A DNA stretch of 64,000 bases from Sphingomonas panacis (lineage in GTDB: Bacteria; Pseudomonadota; Alphaproteobacteria; Sphingomonadales; Sphingomonadaceae), in the NCBI RefSeq assembly GCF_001717955.1, contig NZ_CP014168.1:4495501-4559500 (forward strand), in the 5' to 3' direction. Below are positions 49,443-57,797 of the stretch, in pieces. The first letter of the stretch is position 1, and each line of letters opens with the position of its first letter. The notes beneath the pieces were generated by a model. The model was given only the letters and a program-made list of their open reading frames with translations, did not search any database and was not told the origin of the DNA. The translations under genes and the position numbers were made by a program.

Positions 49443-52172
49443 TCACCCCAGCCGCGCCAGCGCCGCCCCAAGCCGCTCGGCCTCGGCCGCTTTCTCGGCA
49501 TGGTCCGCCCGCGCCTTCTCGACCGCCTCGGGCTTGGCGCGTTCGACGAAGCTCGCATTCCCAAGCCGCCCGGCGAGCGCATCGCGCTCCTTCTCCGCCG
49601 CCGCGATCCCCTTGGTCAGCCGCGCACGCTCGGCATCGAGATCGATCACGCCCTCCAATGGAAAAAAGAACGTGTCTTCATCAACCACGATTTGCATCAC
49701 GCCCCCGAGTGGCACCGATGAAAAACTAATGTCTTCAATCCGAGCAAGACGCGACAATACGCCGCCGTTGTGTTCTAACCGGTTGCGCGTCTGTGCTGCT
49801 GCTGCCGAGGCAAATAACAGTAACTTTGCTCCTGGTGGCACATTTAGCTCAGTTCGTGCCGTCCGAATCTGGCTCACCAGCCGGATCAGCCAGTCGATCT
49901 CCTTGCTCGCTTCCGGGTCGATCGCACGCGCGTCCGCCATCGGCCATTTCGCGACGATCAGCTCGCTCTCCCGCGCACCGGTCTTGGACCACAATTCCTC
50001 GGTGATGAACGGCATGAACGGGTGGAGCAGCACGAGGATCTGGTCGAGCACCCAGCCCGCCACCGCGCGCGTCTCGTCGGCGTCCGGCCCGGTCGCGGGC
50101 GCGTCCATCTGGCCGAGCACAGGTTTGATGAGTTCGAGATACCAGTCGCAGAAGCGGCTCCACGCGAACTGATAGATCGCGTTGGCCGCGCCATCGAAGC
50201 GGTAGTCGGCCAGCGCGAGATCGACCGTCTGCACCGTCTGGATCGTCTCGGCGATGATCCACTTGTTGACGGCAAGCTCCGCGCGCGGCGCCTCCAGCGC
50301 GGTCGATGCGGTGATGCCGTTCGCCTGGCAGAAGCGCGCCGCGTTCCACAGCTTGGTCGCGAAGTTGCGATAGCCCTCGACGCGCTTCTCATCCATCTTG
50401 ATGTCGCGGCCCTGGCTCTCCATCGCCGCCATGAAGAAGCGCAACGCATCCGCGCCATATGTGTCGATCAGCCCGAGCGGGTTGACGACATTGCCCTTGG
50501 ACTTCGACATTTTCTGCCCGTCCGCCGCGCGGACGAGGCCGTGCAGGTACAGTGTGCGGAACGGCACGTCCTTCATGAAGTGCAGCCCCTGCATCATCAT
50601 GCGCGCATCCCAGAAGAACAGGATGTCGAAGCCGGAGATGAGCACGTCATTCGGGTAGCGGCCGTGCAGCGTTGGATTGCTGTCATCCGGCCAGCCCATC
50701 GTCGCGAAAGGCCACAAAGCGGAGGAGAACCACGTATCCAGAACATCGCTGTCCTGCTCCAGCGTCACGCCCTCGCCAGCCTGCGCCCGCGCTTCGGCCT
50801 CGGACAAAGCGACATAAACCTTGCCGTCATCGCCAAACCAAGCCGGAATCCGATGCCCCCACCATAACTGGCGAGACACGCACCACGGCTGGATATTCTC
50901 CATCCAGTTGAAGAACGTCTTCTCCCACGTCTTCGGCACGATCTTGATCGCCCCCGAGCGCACCGCCTCGATCGCCGGCTTGGCCAAGGTCGCGGCATCG
51001 ACATACCATTGGTCGGTCAGCCACGGTTCGATCACCACGCCCGAGCGGTCGCCGTAGGGCGTCTGGATCGTGCGCGGTTCGAAATCGTGTTCGGCATCCT
51101 CCTTGTCGAGATGCGTGACGAGGAAGCCCAGCTCCTTCATCCGCCGCACTACGAGTTCGCGTGCGCCGTCGACCTTGTCCTTGCGGAAGCGGTGAAGCCC
51201 GATGAACTCGGCCGGCACCTTGCCATCGGCGGTCTGCACGACATTGGCGGCGGCATCGAGCATGTTGAGCATGTCGCGCGCCTCGATGCCGGCGCGCTTG
51301 CCGACCTCGAAATCGTTGAAGTCATGCCCCGGCGTGATCTTCACCGCGCCAGACCCCAGTTCGGGATCGGCATGGTCGTCCGCGACGATCGGAATGCGCC
51401 GCCCGGTGATCGGTTGCTCGATGAACTTGCCGATCACGCTCGCATAGCGTTCGTCCGACGCGTTCACCGCGACGGCCATGTCGGCGAGCATCGTCTCGGG
51501 CCGCGTCGTCGCGACGACGATATGGTCGCGCCCGTCCGCCAGCGTCACCCCGTCGGCGAGCGGATAGCGGAAATGCCAGAACCCGCCCTTGATCTCGCGC
51601 GTCTCGACTTCGAGGTCGGAGATGGCGGTGCCGAGACCCGGGTCCCAGTTCACCAGCCGCTTGTCGCGGTACAGCAATCCCTCGTTGTACAGATCGACGA
51701 ACACCTTGAGGACGGCCTTGGAAAAGCCCTCGTCCATCGTGAAGCGTTCGTTCTGCCAGTCCATCGAACAGCCGAGCCGCCGCAATTGCTGGGTGATCTC
51801 GCCGCCGCTCTCGGCCTTCCATGCCCACACCTTCTCGACGAACTGCTCGCGCGTGAAGTCGGTGCGCTTCTGCTGGTGCTGCGCCATCTGCCGCTCGACC
51901 ACCATCTGCGTGGCGATGCCGGCATGGTCGGTGCCGACCACCCACAGCGCATCCTTGCCCTTCAGCCGGGCGTGCCGCGCGAGGATGTCCTGCAACGTGT
52001 TGTCGAGCGCGTGGCCGATGTGAAGCGAGCCGGTGACGTTGGGCGGCGGGTTGACGATCGTCCACGGCTCGGCGCCGGGGCGATCGGGACGGAACAGGCC
52101 GTTCTCCTCCCAATGCGCGTACCAGCGCTGTTCGATGTCGGCGGGGTCGAAGGTTTTGGGAAGTTCGCTCAT
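49443..52172 (-). CDS. valS: Valyl-tRNA synthetase
   Basis: A 909-residue class I aminoacyl-tRNA synthetase. It begins [20 protein letters not shown]. The HIGH signature lies in [18 protein letters not shown] (~residue 50) and KMSKS in [14 protein letters not shown] (~555). The editing domain carries [21 protein letters not shown]-terminal coiled-coil typical of ValS is present ([20 protein letters not shown]). Complete and of normal length. Confidence 0.98.
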   Translation of the reverse strand: MSELPKTFDPADIEQRWYAHWEENGLFRPDRPGAEPWTIVNPPPNVTGSLHIGHALDNTLQDILARHARLKGKDALWVVGTDHAGIATQMVVERQMAQHQQKRTDFTREQFVEKVWAWKAESGGEITQQLRRLGCSMDWQNERFTMDEGFSKAVLKVFVDLYNEGLLYRDKRLVNWDPGLGTAISDLEVETREIKGGFWHFRYPLADGVTLADGRDHIVVATTRPETMLADMAVAVNASDERYASVIGKFIEQPITGRRIPIVADDHADPELGSGAVKITPGHDFNDFEVGKRAGIEARDMLNMLDAAANVVQTADGKVPAEFIGLHRFRKDKVDGARELVVRRMKELGFLVTHLDKEDAEHDFEPRTIQTPYGDRSGVVIEPWLTDQWYVDAATLAKPAIEAVRSGAIKIVPKTWEKTFFNWMENIQPWCVSRQLWWGHRIPAWFGDDGKVYVALSEAEARAQAGEGVTLEQDSDVLDTWFSSALWPFATMGWPDDSNPTLHGRYPNDVLISGFDILFFWDARMMMQGLHFMKDVPFRTLYLHGLVRAADGQKMSKSKGNVVNPLGLIDTYGADALRFFMAAMESQGRDIKMDEKRVEGYRNFATKLWNAARFCQANGITASTALEAPRAELAVNKWIIAETIQTVQTVDLALADYRFDGAANAIYQFAWSRFCDWYLELIKPVLGQMDAPATGPDADETRAVAGWVLDQILVLLHPFMPFITEELWSKTGARESELIVAKWPMADARAIDPEASKEIDWLIRLVSQIRTARTELNVPPGAKLLLFASAAAAQTRNRLEHNGGVLSRLARIEDISFSSVPLGGVMQIVVDEDTFFFPLEGVIDLDAERARLTKGIAAAEKERDALAGRLGNASFVERAKPEAVEKARADHAEKAAEAERLGAALARLG

Positions 52173-52331
52173 ACCCGCAGCGTTTAGCCGCCCGCCCGCA
52201 AATTAAAAGGGCGGCGCGCACCGCAACCGATATGCGAGCAACCTGTACCTAAGCCTACAGACACATTCAGCATCGATACCGTTCGCGCATCCTAAAACCA
52301 CAATACCGATCAACGGACAGAGGATGGTTCG

Positions 52332-52676
52332 ATGAAAAGCTTCAAGATCGCCGCCGCGCTCAGCCTGATGGTGGCAGGCCTCGGCATCACGACCAGCGCC
52401 TCGGCGCAGGATTACAATCGCGATCATCGCGGTTACGATCATCGCGACGATCGTCGTGACTATCGCAATGACCATCGCGGATACCGCGGCGATCGCCGCG
52501 ACTGGCATGGTGACCGTCGCGGCTATTACGGCCCGAACCGCGGCTATTACGGACACAATCGCGGCTATTACGGACACAATCGCGGCTATGGCTATGGCAA
52601 TGGCTGGGGCCGTGGTGGTCGCGATTGCCGGGTAACCTGGCGCCATCACCGCCGCGTGACGGTCTGCTACCGGTAA
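52332..52676 (+). CDS. Small secreted Gly/Tyr/Arg/His-rich repeat protein
   Basis: A 114-residue protein with a clear signal peptide (KSFKIAAALSLMVAGLGITT, cleaved after SASAQ). The mature part is built of basic/aromatic repeats: several DHRGY-type and DRR units, then YYGxNRG three times, and a C-terminal segment RDCRVTWRHHRRVTVCYR with two cysteines. Proteins of this kind (RcnB-like or 'YXWGXW' surface proteins) are common in sphingomonads; function is unknown, with metal or envelope binding a guess. It converges with the nitronate monooxygenase gene. Confidence 0.75.
   Translation: MKSFKIAAALSLMVAGLGITTSASAQDYNRDHRGYDHRDDRRDYRNDHRGYRGDRRDWHGDRRGYYGPNRGYYGHNRGYYGHNRGYGYGNGWGRGGRDCRVTWRHHRRVTVCYR
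52518..52580. repeat. Three tandem 21-bp units within the secreted protein gene
   Basis: Units at 52518-52538, 52539-52559 and 52560-52580 each encode RGYYGxN; the last two are identical in DNA, the first differs in its final bases. A fourth partial unit follows. Confidence 0.85.
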
Positions 52677-52717
52677 AAATCTGAAGGGCGGCGGAGCGAT
52701 CCGCCGCCCCTCCTGTA

Positions 52718-54121
52718 TCAGTCGCCGGTCAGGATACGGTCGACCAGTTCCTTCACGGTCGGCACGAAACCGTTCGAGTAGAACGGATCGCGCTTGAACT
52801 GATAGGCGCCGTGGCCGGCGAACATCAGGTTCTGCTCGACATCGCCGCCATGCGCGATGTCCTGCAAGGTCTTCTGGATGCAGAAGCTGCGCGGATCGGC
52901 CAGCCGACCGGTCGAGTTGGTCTCGCTGTCCGCCCAGGACGAGAAGGCGCACTGGCTCAGGCAGCCCATGCAATCCGCCTGATCCTTGCGGATGACGCCC
53001 TTTTCCTCGGGCGTGACGAACACCAACGTATTGTCCGGCGTCTTCAGCGCATCGGTGAAGCCGGCGCCGAACCACTGCCGCGCGCGCAGCAGATCGTTGC
53101 GCGTCACCCAGAAGTTCTTGCCCTTCACGCCGACGTCGAGCTGGAAGACGTGATCGCCCGCTTCCTGCGTCGAAAAGGCGATCTGCCGCTCCGAACGCTC
53201 TTCGAGGTGGCGGAGGAACGGGTTGCGCACCGCGCTCGAATAGAAGCCGGTCGGCGAGAAACGGTGGAGCAGCACCTCGCCTTCCTCGATGTTGGTGAGC
53301 CGCGCCTTCCACGCTTCGGGAATCGGGCTTTCCTTCGTGAGCAGCGGGCGCGTGCCGAACTGGAAGGCGATCGTGCCCAACTCGGGGTTGTCGATCCAGT
53401 CGCTCCAGTCGCGCAGATACCAGACGCCGCCCGCCATCACGATCGGCACCTCGTCGGAAATGCCGCCTTCGCGCATCGTCTCGCGCAGCGCCTTGACGCG
53501 CGGATAGGGGTCTTCGGGCTTGCGCGGGTCTTCGGCGTTGGACAGGCCGTTATGCCCGCCCGCCAGCCACGGATCTTCATAGACCACCGCCGACAGCCAC
53601 TCGGACGCCTTGGAATAGGCACGCTTCCACAGCGCGCGGAAGGCGCGACCCGAACTGACGATCGGCAGATAGCTGACATCGTAGGACGACGCGATCTCGG
53701 ACAATTTGTACGGCATCCCCGCGCCGCACGTCACGCCGGCGACGAGGCCGCGCGTCCGCTCCAGCACACCGTGCAGGATGCGCTGGGCGCCGCCCATCTC
53801 CCACAGCACGTTGATGTTGATCGCGCCCTTGCCGCCAGCGATGTCGAACGCGCGGCGGACCTGCTGGACCGCGCCTTCGATCGCATATTCGATCAGTTCT
53901 TCATGCCGCTCGCGGCGGGTGAGCGAACGATAGACCTGCGGAATGATCTTGCCGTCGGGATCGTAACTATCGGCGTTCACTGCGGAAACCGTGCCGATTC
54001 CACCCGCCGCCGCCCAGGCGCCCGCGCTCGCGTGATTGGTCGCGGCCACGCCTTTTCCGCCCTCCACCAACGGCCATACTTCGCGGCCGTTATAGATGAT
54101 GGGCTTCAAACCTTTGAACAC
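52718..54121 (-). CDS. Nitronate monooxygenase / 2-nitropropane dioxygenase-like FMN enzyme
   Basis: About 467 residues from GTG 54121, with GGGAGA upstream; an earlier TTG at 54154 has no RBS. It has the FMN TIM-barrel of the NPD family (ASAGAWAAAGGIGTVSAVNA; IVMAGGVWYLRDWSDW) and is longer than the ~330-residue members. A Cys cluster CMGCLSQC (~residue 382) followed by a later Cys (RSFCIQK) could hold an iron-sulfur cluster, a feature of a less-studied subgroup. Reaction in vivo unknown. Confidence 0.8.
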   Translation of the reverse strand: MFKGLKPIIYNGREVWPLVEGGKGVAATNHASAGAWAAAGGIGTVSAVNADSYDPDGKIIPQVYRSLTRRERHEELIEYAIEGAVQQVRRAFDIAGGKGAININVLWEMGGAQRILHGVLERTRGLVAGVTCGAGMPYKLSEIASSYDVSYLPIVSSGRAFRALWKRAYSKASEWLSAVVYEDPWLAGGHNGLSNAEDPRKPEDPYPRVKALRETMREGGISDEVPIVMAGGVWYLRDWSDWIDNPELGTIAFQFGTRPLLTKESPIPEAWKARLTNIEEGEVLLHRFSPTGFYSSAVRNPFLRHLEERSERQIAFSTQEAGDHVFQLDVGVKGKNFWVTRNDLLRARQWFGAGFTDALKTPDNTLVFVTPEEKGVIRKDQADCMGCLSQCAFSSWADSETNSTGRLADPRSFCIQKTLQDIAHGGDVEQNLMFAGHGAYQFKRDPFYSNGFVPTVKELVDRILTGD

Positions 54122-54205
54122 CGATATCTCCCGATAGAAAACGCGCCGACACAAAACTGGCGCGTGATATAGCGATTTGGTAACGCTTGACGAGACAATT
54201 AGGTC

Positions 54206-55342
54206 TCAGCCGAGGGAACCGGGCCGCCCGAGTGCCCCGGAATAGAGCGCCGCATACCGTGCGATCATAGTCGCCTCGTCATATTCGGCCACCGCTTTTG
54301 CCCGATTTTGCTCGCCAAGCCATCTGCGCGCCGACGGTTCCGCGCCGGCGATCGCCTGCAACGCGTCGCGGATGCGAACCTCGTCGATGGCGTTTTCGAT
54401 ATAGGGAAGGTTGCCCGGCGCGACCATGTTGGGAATGTCGCCGACCGGCGGCGCGACGATCGGCAATCCCGCCGCCATCCCCTCGATGATCGAGATGGGC
54501 GATTGCTCGCTCCGCGACGACAGCGCCATGATGTCGAACAGCCCGACGTATGTATGGGGTTCGGGCAGGAAGCCGGGCATGACGAGTTGGTCGGTCAGCC
54601 CCATCGCCTCGGCCGCATCGAGGATCGCCTGCCGCTCCGGCCCCTCGCCGACGATCACCAGCCGCGCGCGCGACGCCATCCCGCCGACCGCGCGCACCAG
54701 CAGCGGAAGGTTCTTGACGGCACGCAACCCGGCGAGCGTGCCGATCACGATCTCGCCGGGTTTGCGGCGGAAACCCGGGATCGCGTCCGGCCTGGGCTTC
54801 ACCGCATATCGCGCGGTGGCGATGCCGTTGCCGATACGGTGGACGCGGCGCTCCGGCTGCTTCCACGCCGTGAGCGCGATCGTCTCCAGCGTGACCGAAG
54901 GCACCGCCAGCGCGTGCGCGGCGGTGAGCGCGATGCGGCGGTAGATGTTGCGCTGGGGTTTCAGGCCCTGCGCCTCGTCCTCGTTGAACCCGTCTTCATG
55001 ATGGACGACCGGCGGCCCCTTCATGCCAGCGACGCGCCGCGCCATCACCCCATCGATACCGCCCCAATTATAGGTCAGCACCAGATCGAAACGGCGCATG
55101 TAGCGCGCGATTGCCTCGTAGCGCTTCACCGAAGGGCTGCCGCTCAGCGGCGGCGGGTTCTGCGCGATCTCATAGGCGATGCCGGGCGCGATCGCGTCGC
55201 GCGCGCCGTACTGGTCGGGCATCGCCGAGACGATCGTGTGGCGCGCACGGTCGCCGAACGCGTTCATCAGCCGCACCGCGCGCGCTTCCTTGCCGCCGAG
55301 GCTGAAGCTGGAATGGAGGTGGAGGATGTGGATCGGAGGCAT
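54206..55342 (-). CDS. Glycosyltransferase family 4
   Basis: A 378-residue GT-B glycosyltransferase. N-terminal ILHLHSSFSLGGKEARAVRL holds the acceptor-side Gly-rich loop. The C-terminal GT1-type domain has GTLAGLRAVKNLPLLVRAVG and the conserved ESQSPISIIEGMAAGLPIVA-like block (the E-x7-E donor-binding motif: 'SEQSPISIIEGMAAG'). No membrane helices, so it is cytoplasmic/peripheral. Likely adds a sugar to a surface glycan; substrate unknown. It is isolated, so no pathway is indicated. Confidence 0.87.
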   Translation of the reverse strand: MPPIHILHLHSSFSLGGKEARAVRLMNAFGDRARHTIVSAMPDQYGARDAIAPGIAYEIAQNPPPLSGSPSVKRYEAIARYMRRFDLVLTYNWGGIDGVMARRVAGMKGPPVVHHEDGFNEDEAQGLKPQRNIYRRIALTAAHALAVPSVTLETIALTAWKQPERRVHRIGNGIATARYAVKPRPDAIPGFRRKPGEIVIGTLAGLRAVKNLPLLVRAVGGMASRARLVIVGEGPERQAILDAAEAMGLTDQLVMPGFLPEPHTYVGLFDIMALSSRSEQSPISIIEGMAAGLPIVAPPVGDIPNMVAPGNLPYIENAIDEVRIRDALQAIAGAEPSARRWLGEQNRAKAVAEYDEATMIARYAALYSGALGRPGSLG

Positions 55343-55440
55343 CGCACGTTCCCTGCCCGCATTCCGACGCGGCTTTCAAGGCGCGATCGTCGGAATTACG
55401 TGCGAATATGCATGCAGAAGGGATCGCGCCTGCCCCCGTT

Positions 55441-55463
55441 CGCCCTGAGCCCGTCGAAGGGCG
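55441..55463. repeat. REP-like palindrome, intact copy
   Basis: CGCCCT...AGGGCG stem with GAGCCCGTCGA between. Its reverse complement matches the interrupted palindrome at the IS110 site in 17 of 23 positions, with paired (compensating) changes in the stem, so both belong to one repeat family in opposite orientation. Confidence 0.75.
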
Positions 55464-55492
55464 TGCCCCGGGCGACTCGCTCGCGTGGGATA

Positions 55493-55508
55493 CGTGCTTC
55501 GACAAGCT
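55493..55508. repeat. Left part of the REP-like palindrome split by IS110
   Basis: CGTGCTTCGACAAGCT (55493-55508), continued after the element by CAGCACG (56668-56674). Rejoined, its arms CGTGCT and AGCACG pair. This is the target of the IS110 insertion. Confidence 0.75.
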
Positions 55509-55525
55509 TGTGTGTTGGAAATGTG

Positions 55526-55531
55526 CATAAT
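55526..55531 (+). promoter_or_regulatory. Candidate -10 box of the IS110 junction promoter
   Basis: CATAAT. In the excised circle, TTGCT from the right end (56663-56667) joined to T55509 would give TTGCTT 16 nt upstream, a plausible -35. In the inserted form that -35 is lost. Inferred from sequence only. Confidence 0.4.
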
Positions 55532-55539
55532 GGCGATTG

Positions 55540-55700
55540 CCGGGACGGGGTGGCCACCCCGTCCCGGCGGCGGATGTGAGGCCGTTCGACTTGGCGATCT
55601 TGCAAGATCGTTGCTGAGCAGGGCCGCATCCGTCTTCCCAAACCCCGAACAGTTGCTTGGGGCCATTACGGACCCCGCATCACAAGCTTGGGAGACCGGA
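55540..55700 (+). ncRNA. Predicted IS110 bridge (seek) RNA
   Basis: Three folded parts are visible. (1) A perfect 28-nt palindrome, 55540-55567. (2) A target-binding loop: CGGATG (55571-55576) pairs with CATCCG (55627-55632) and GGCC with GGCC; inside are TTCGAC (55585-55590), hairpin CGATCTTG/CAAGATCG (55595-55610) and TGCTGAGC (55612-55619). (3) A donor-binding loop closed by GTCTTCCCAA/TTGGGAGAC (55632-55641, 55688-55696), with ACAGTTGCT (55649-55657), hairpin 55659-55676 and CACAAGC (55681-55687). Guides match the element ends and target. RNA boundaries are approximate. Confidence 0.78.
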
Positions 55701-55702
55701 TC

Positions 55703-56656
55703 ATGCCACAGCCCGACCTGTTTGTCGGCATCGATGTTGCCAAAAACGAATTGGTTGTCCGTCTTCATCCCCTCGGTGAGGAACGGCGTTTTCCGAACGA
55801 CAAGGCGGGGTTGAAGGCGCTCGAACGCCGCCTCAAGGCGCTTGCCGCCCGATATCATCTCCTCATCGGCTTCGAGGCGACGGGTGGGTACGAGCGCAAG
55901 CTTGCCGCGCTGCTCGACCGCCTCGGGCTGACCGCGTATCTGCTCGATCCCGCCCGGGTGCGCAACTTCGCCCGCGCCGAGCGACAGTTAGCGAAAACCG
56001 ACCCGCTGGATGCCGCCGTGATCGCGCGCTGCCTCGCCGCGCTCCATCCCGAACTCACCCCATATCGGCACGATCCTCAGGCAGCACGCCTTGCCGAGCA
56101 TGTCCGCATGCGCGATCTCGCCGTCGCTCAGCGCATCCAACTCGGCAATCAACTCGAGACCCTCGACGATCCTGCCATGCGCCGCCTCGTCAAAGCCCAG
56201 GTCGGCAAACTCAAAGCGCTCGCCCTGCGGATCGAAAAGGCCATCGCCGCCCTCATCGCCGCAAGCCCCGATCTGACGACACGCGAACGCCTGATGCGCT
56301 CCGCACCCGGTATCGGCCCGATCGTGGCGGCATGCCTGCTCGCGCACATGCCAGAGCTCGGCGCGCTCTCCAGCCGACAAGCCGCAGCCCTTGTCGGCGT
56401 CGCCCCCTTCGACCGGCAAAGCGGCACCACCCGAAAACCCGGACGGTGCGCCGGCGGAAGACCCGCCGTACGCAGGTGCCTCTACCTCGCCGCTCTCGCT
56501 ATCGCACGCTCCAAAAAAGGCCCCCTCGCACAAACCTGCCAGCGCCTCCGCGACACCGGCAAACCCGCCAAGGTCGCCCTCGTCGCAACCATGCGAAAAC
56601 TCATCATCACCCTCAATGCCATGCTCAAATCACAGCAAACATACCGGCCTGCATGA
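55703..56656 (+). CDS. IS110-family transposase (bridge-RNA-guided recombinase)
   Basis: A 317-residue protein from ATG 55703, with GGGAG upstream. The N-terminal RuvC-like DEDD domain has Asp11 (VGIDVAKN), Glu58 (GFEATGGYE), Asp100 and Asp103 (KTDPLDA). A coiled-coil (~125-190) leads to the C-terminal transposase_20 domain (SAPGIGPIVAACLLAHMPEL; GVAPFDRQSGTTRKPG) that holds the catalytic Ser. The non-coding region lies 5' of the gene, which places it in the IS110 rather than the IS1111 group. Full length, so probably functional. Confidence 0.93.
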   Translation: MPQPDLFVGIDVAKNELVVRLHPLGEERRFPNDKAGLKALERRLKALAARYHLLIGFEATGGYERKLAALLDRLGLTAYLLDPARVRNFARAERQLAKTDPLDAAVIARCLAALHPELTPYRHDPQAARLAEHVRMRDLAVAQRIQLGNQLETLDDPAMRRLVKAQVGKLKALALRIEKAIAALIAASPDLTTRERLMRSAPGIGPIVAACLLAHMPELGALSSRQAAALVGVAPFDRQSGTTRKPGRCAGGRPAVRRCLYLAALAIARSKKGPLAQTCQRLRDTGKPAKVALVATMRKLIITLNAMLKSQQTYRPA

Positions 56657-56685
56657 ACACAGTTGCTCAGCACGAACGGAGTGCG

Positions 56686-57795
56686 TCAGGAGAATACCGC
56701 CTTGTCGACATACGTAATCCGGCAGGCGAGATCGGCCTCGCCGCTCGCCACGACATAGTGATCGCCGGCATCGGCGATGCCGGTGGTGAACACCACATTG
56801 TCGATGTACATCAGCTCTTTCATCGGTTCGGTCAGCGCGGGCGCCGCCTCCAGCACCGGCGTGTCACTGGTCGCCACCACCAGCGACGGGTCATCGCGGT
56901 CGAGGATCGACCAATAGGTGCGATAGATGCCGACCACCCCCGACGGCTCGACACCGTGCCATAGCGACAGCCAACCGCGCTCGGTCAGCACCGGCGGCGC
57001 GCCGCCGCCCATCCGCGCGGTGGCGAGCGTCGCTGCATGCGGGCGGATACCGGGCTTGTCGTAGGGCTTCCAGTGAAGCGCGTCGGGCGACGATGCCAGA
57101 TTGATCGACGGCCCCGCACGCCATTCGCTGCCCGGCGGATAGGCGAAATAGAGATCGCCAAGCGGCCGTGTCTGCGCGAAATATTTGCCGCCGATCTGCC
57201 CTTCGAAGATCAGCATGTCCTTGTTCTGATGATCGAGCACGATGCCTTCGAGCTGCCAGTCGAGCGCATCGGCCGAGGTGTACAGCGTCGTCGCGTGCCG
57301 TTCCGGGCTGACCGAACAGGTCGTCATCAGATAGCGCTCGCCGACCTTCGTGATCCGCGCATCCTCGACGCCGTAGCATTGGTAGGGCGCGCGCGGCGCG
57401 ACGGCGCGGTCGTAATGCACCGCGACGACCTTGGTGCCGTCCGCCGACAGCTCGACCGGCAGCAACCACGACAACGAGGTCAGCGCCATCACCTTCCAGC
57501 CGCCGCCGCGCATCAGGAATTTGCGCGGGTCGGCGGTATCGACATGTTCGAGCGGCCACGGATCGAGCGTGTAGCCGCCGTCGTACCAGCGGATCGCGTG
57601 GATGTGCTGATCGACGATCGGCTGCCTGAGCGCCTCCGCGACGCGCACCATCAGCAGCAGATTGCCATTGGGCAGCCGGGTCATGCCGGGGTTGAACGCG
57701 CCCAGCACATAGGTCTCGGCATCGATCTTGCCCGCGAGCGGCGAACGCGCAAGATCGACGTCGCGCGGATCGAACACGATCTGGTCGAACGCCAT
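56686..57795 (-). CDS. GH130-family glycoside phosphorylase/hydrolase-like protein
   Basis: A 369-residue five-bladed propeller protein from ATG 57795 (2 bp after the SDR stop, with AAGGCGAG upstream). The longer frame up to 58425 is antisense/out-of-frame sequence under the SDR gene. GH130 features: GAFNPGMTRLPNGNLLLMVR, the catalytic Asp in CYGVEDARITKVGERYLM, and HGVEPSGVVGIYRTYWSI near the end. GH130 enzymes mostly phosphorolyse beta-mannosides. The pairing with an SDR and an alpha/beta hydrolase is not a known mannan locus; substrate unknown. Confidence 0.85.
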   Translation of the reverse strand: MAFDQIVFDPRDVDLARSPLAGKIDAETYVLGAFNPGMTRLPNGNLLLMVRVAEALRQPIVDQHIHAIRWYDGGYTLDPWPLEHVDTADPRKFLMRGGGWKVMALTSLSWLLPVELSADGTKVVAVHYDRAVAPRAPYQCYGVEDARITKVGERYLMTTCSVSPERHATTLYTSADALDWQLEGIVLDHQNKDMLIFEGQIGGKYFAQTRPLGDLYFAYPPGSEWRAGPSINLASSPDALHWKPYDKPGIRPHAATLATARMGGGAPPVLTERGWLSLWHGVEPSGVVGIYRTYWSILDRDDPSLVVATSDTPVLEAAPALTEPMKELMYIDNVVFTTGIADAGDHYVVASGEADLACRITYVDKAVFS

Positions 57796-57797
57796 GC

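Larger units (their letters stand above)
55509..56667 (+). mobile_element. IS110-family insertion sequence (1,159 bp)
   Basis: The ends are placed by the split palindrome: flanking sequences rejoin cleanly at a CT dinucleotide (55507-55508 on the left, 56666-56667 on the right), the core known for several IS110 elements. There are no inverted repeats and no target duplication beyond the core, as expected for this family. A ~195-bp 5' non-coding segment precedes the transposase gene and contains the guide RNA. The transposase is intact. Confidence 0.85.

Noticed and set aside
52203..53312. 369-codon minus-strand frame
   Set aside because: Shadow of the nitronate monooxygenase gene in another frame; no RBS, Arg/Ala-rich without family features.
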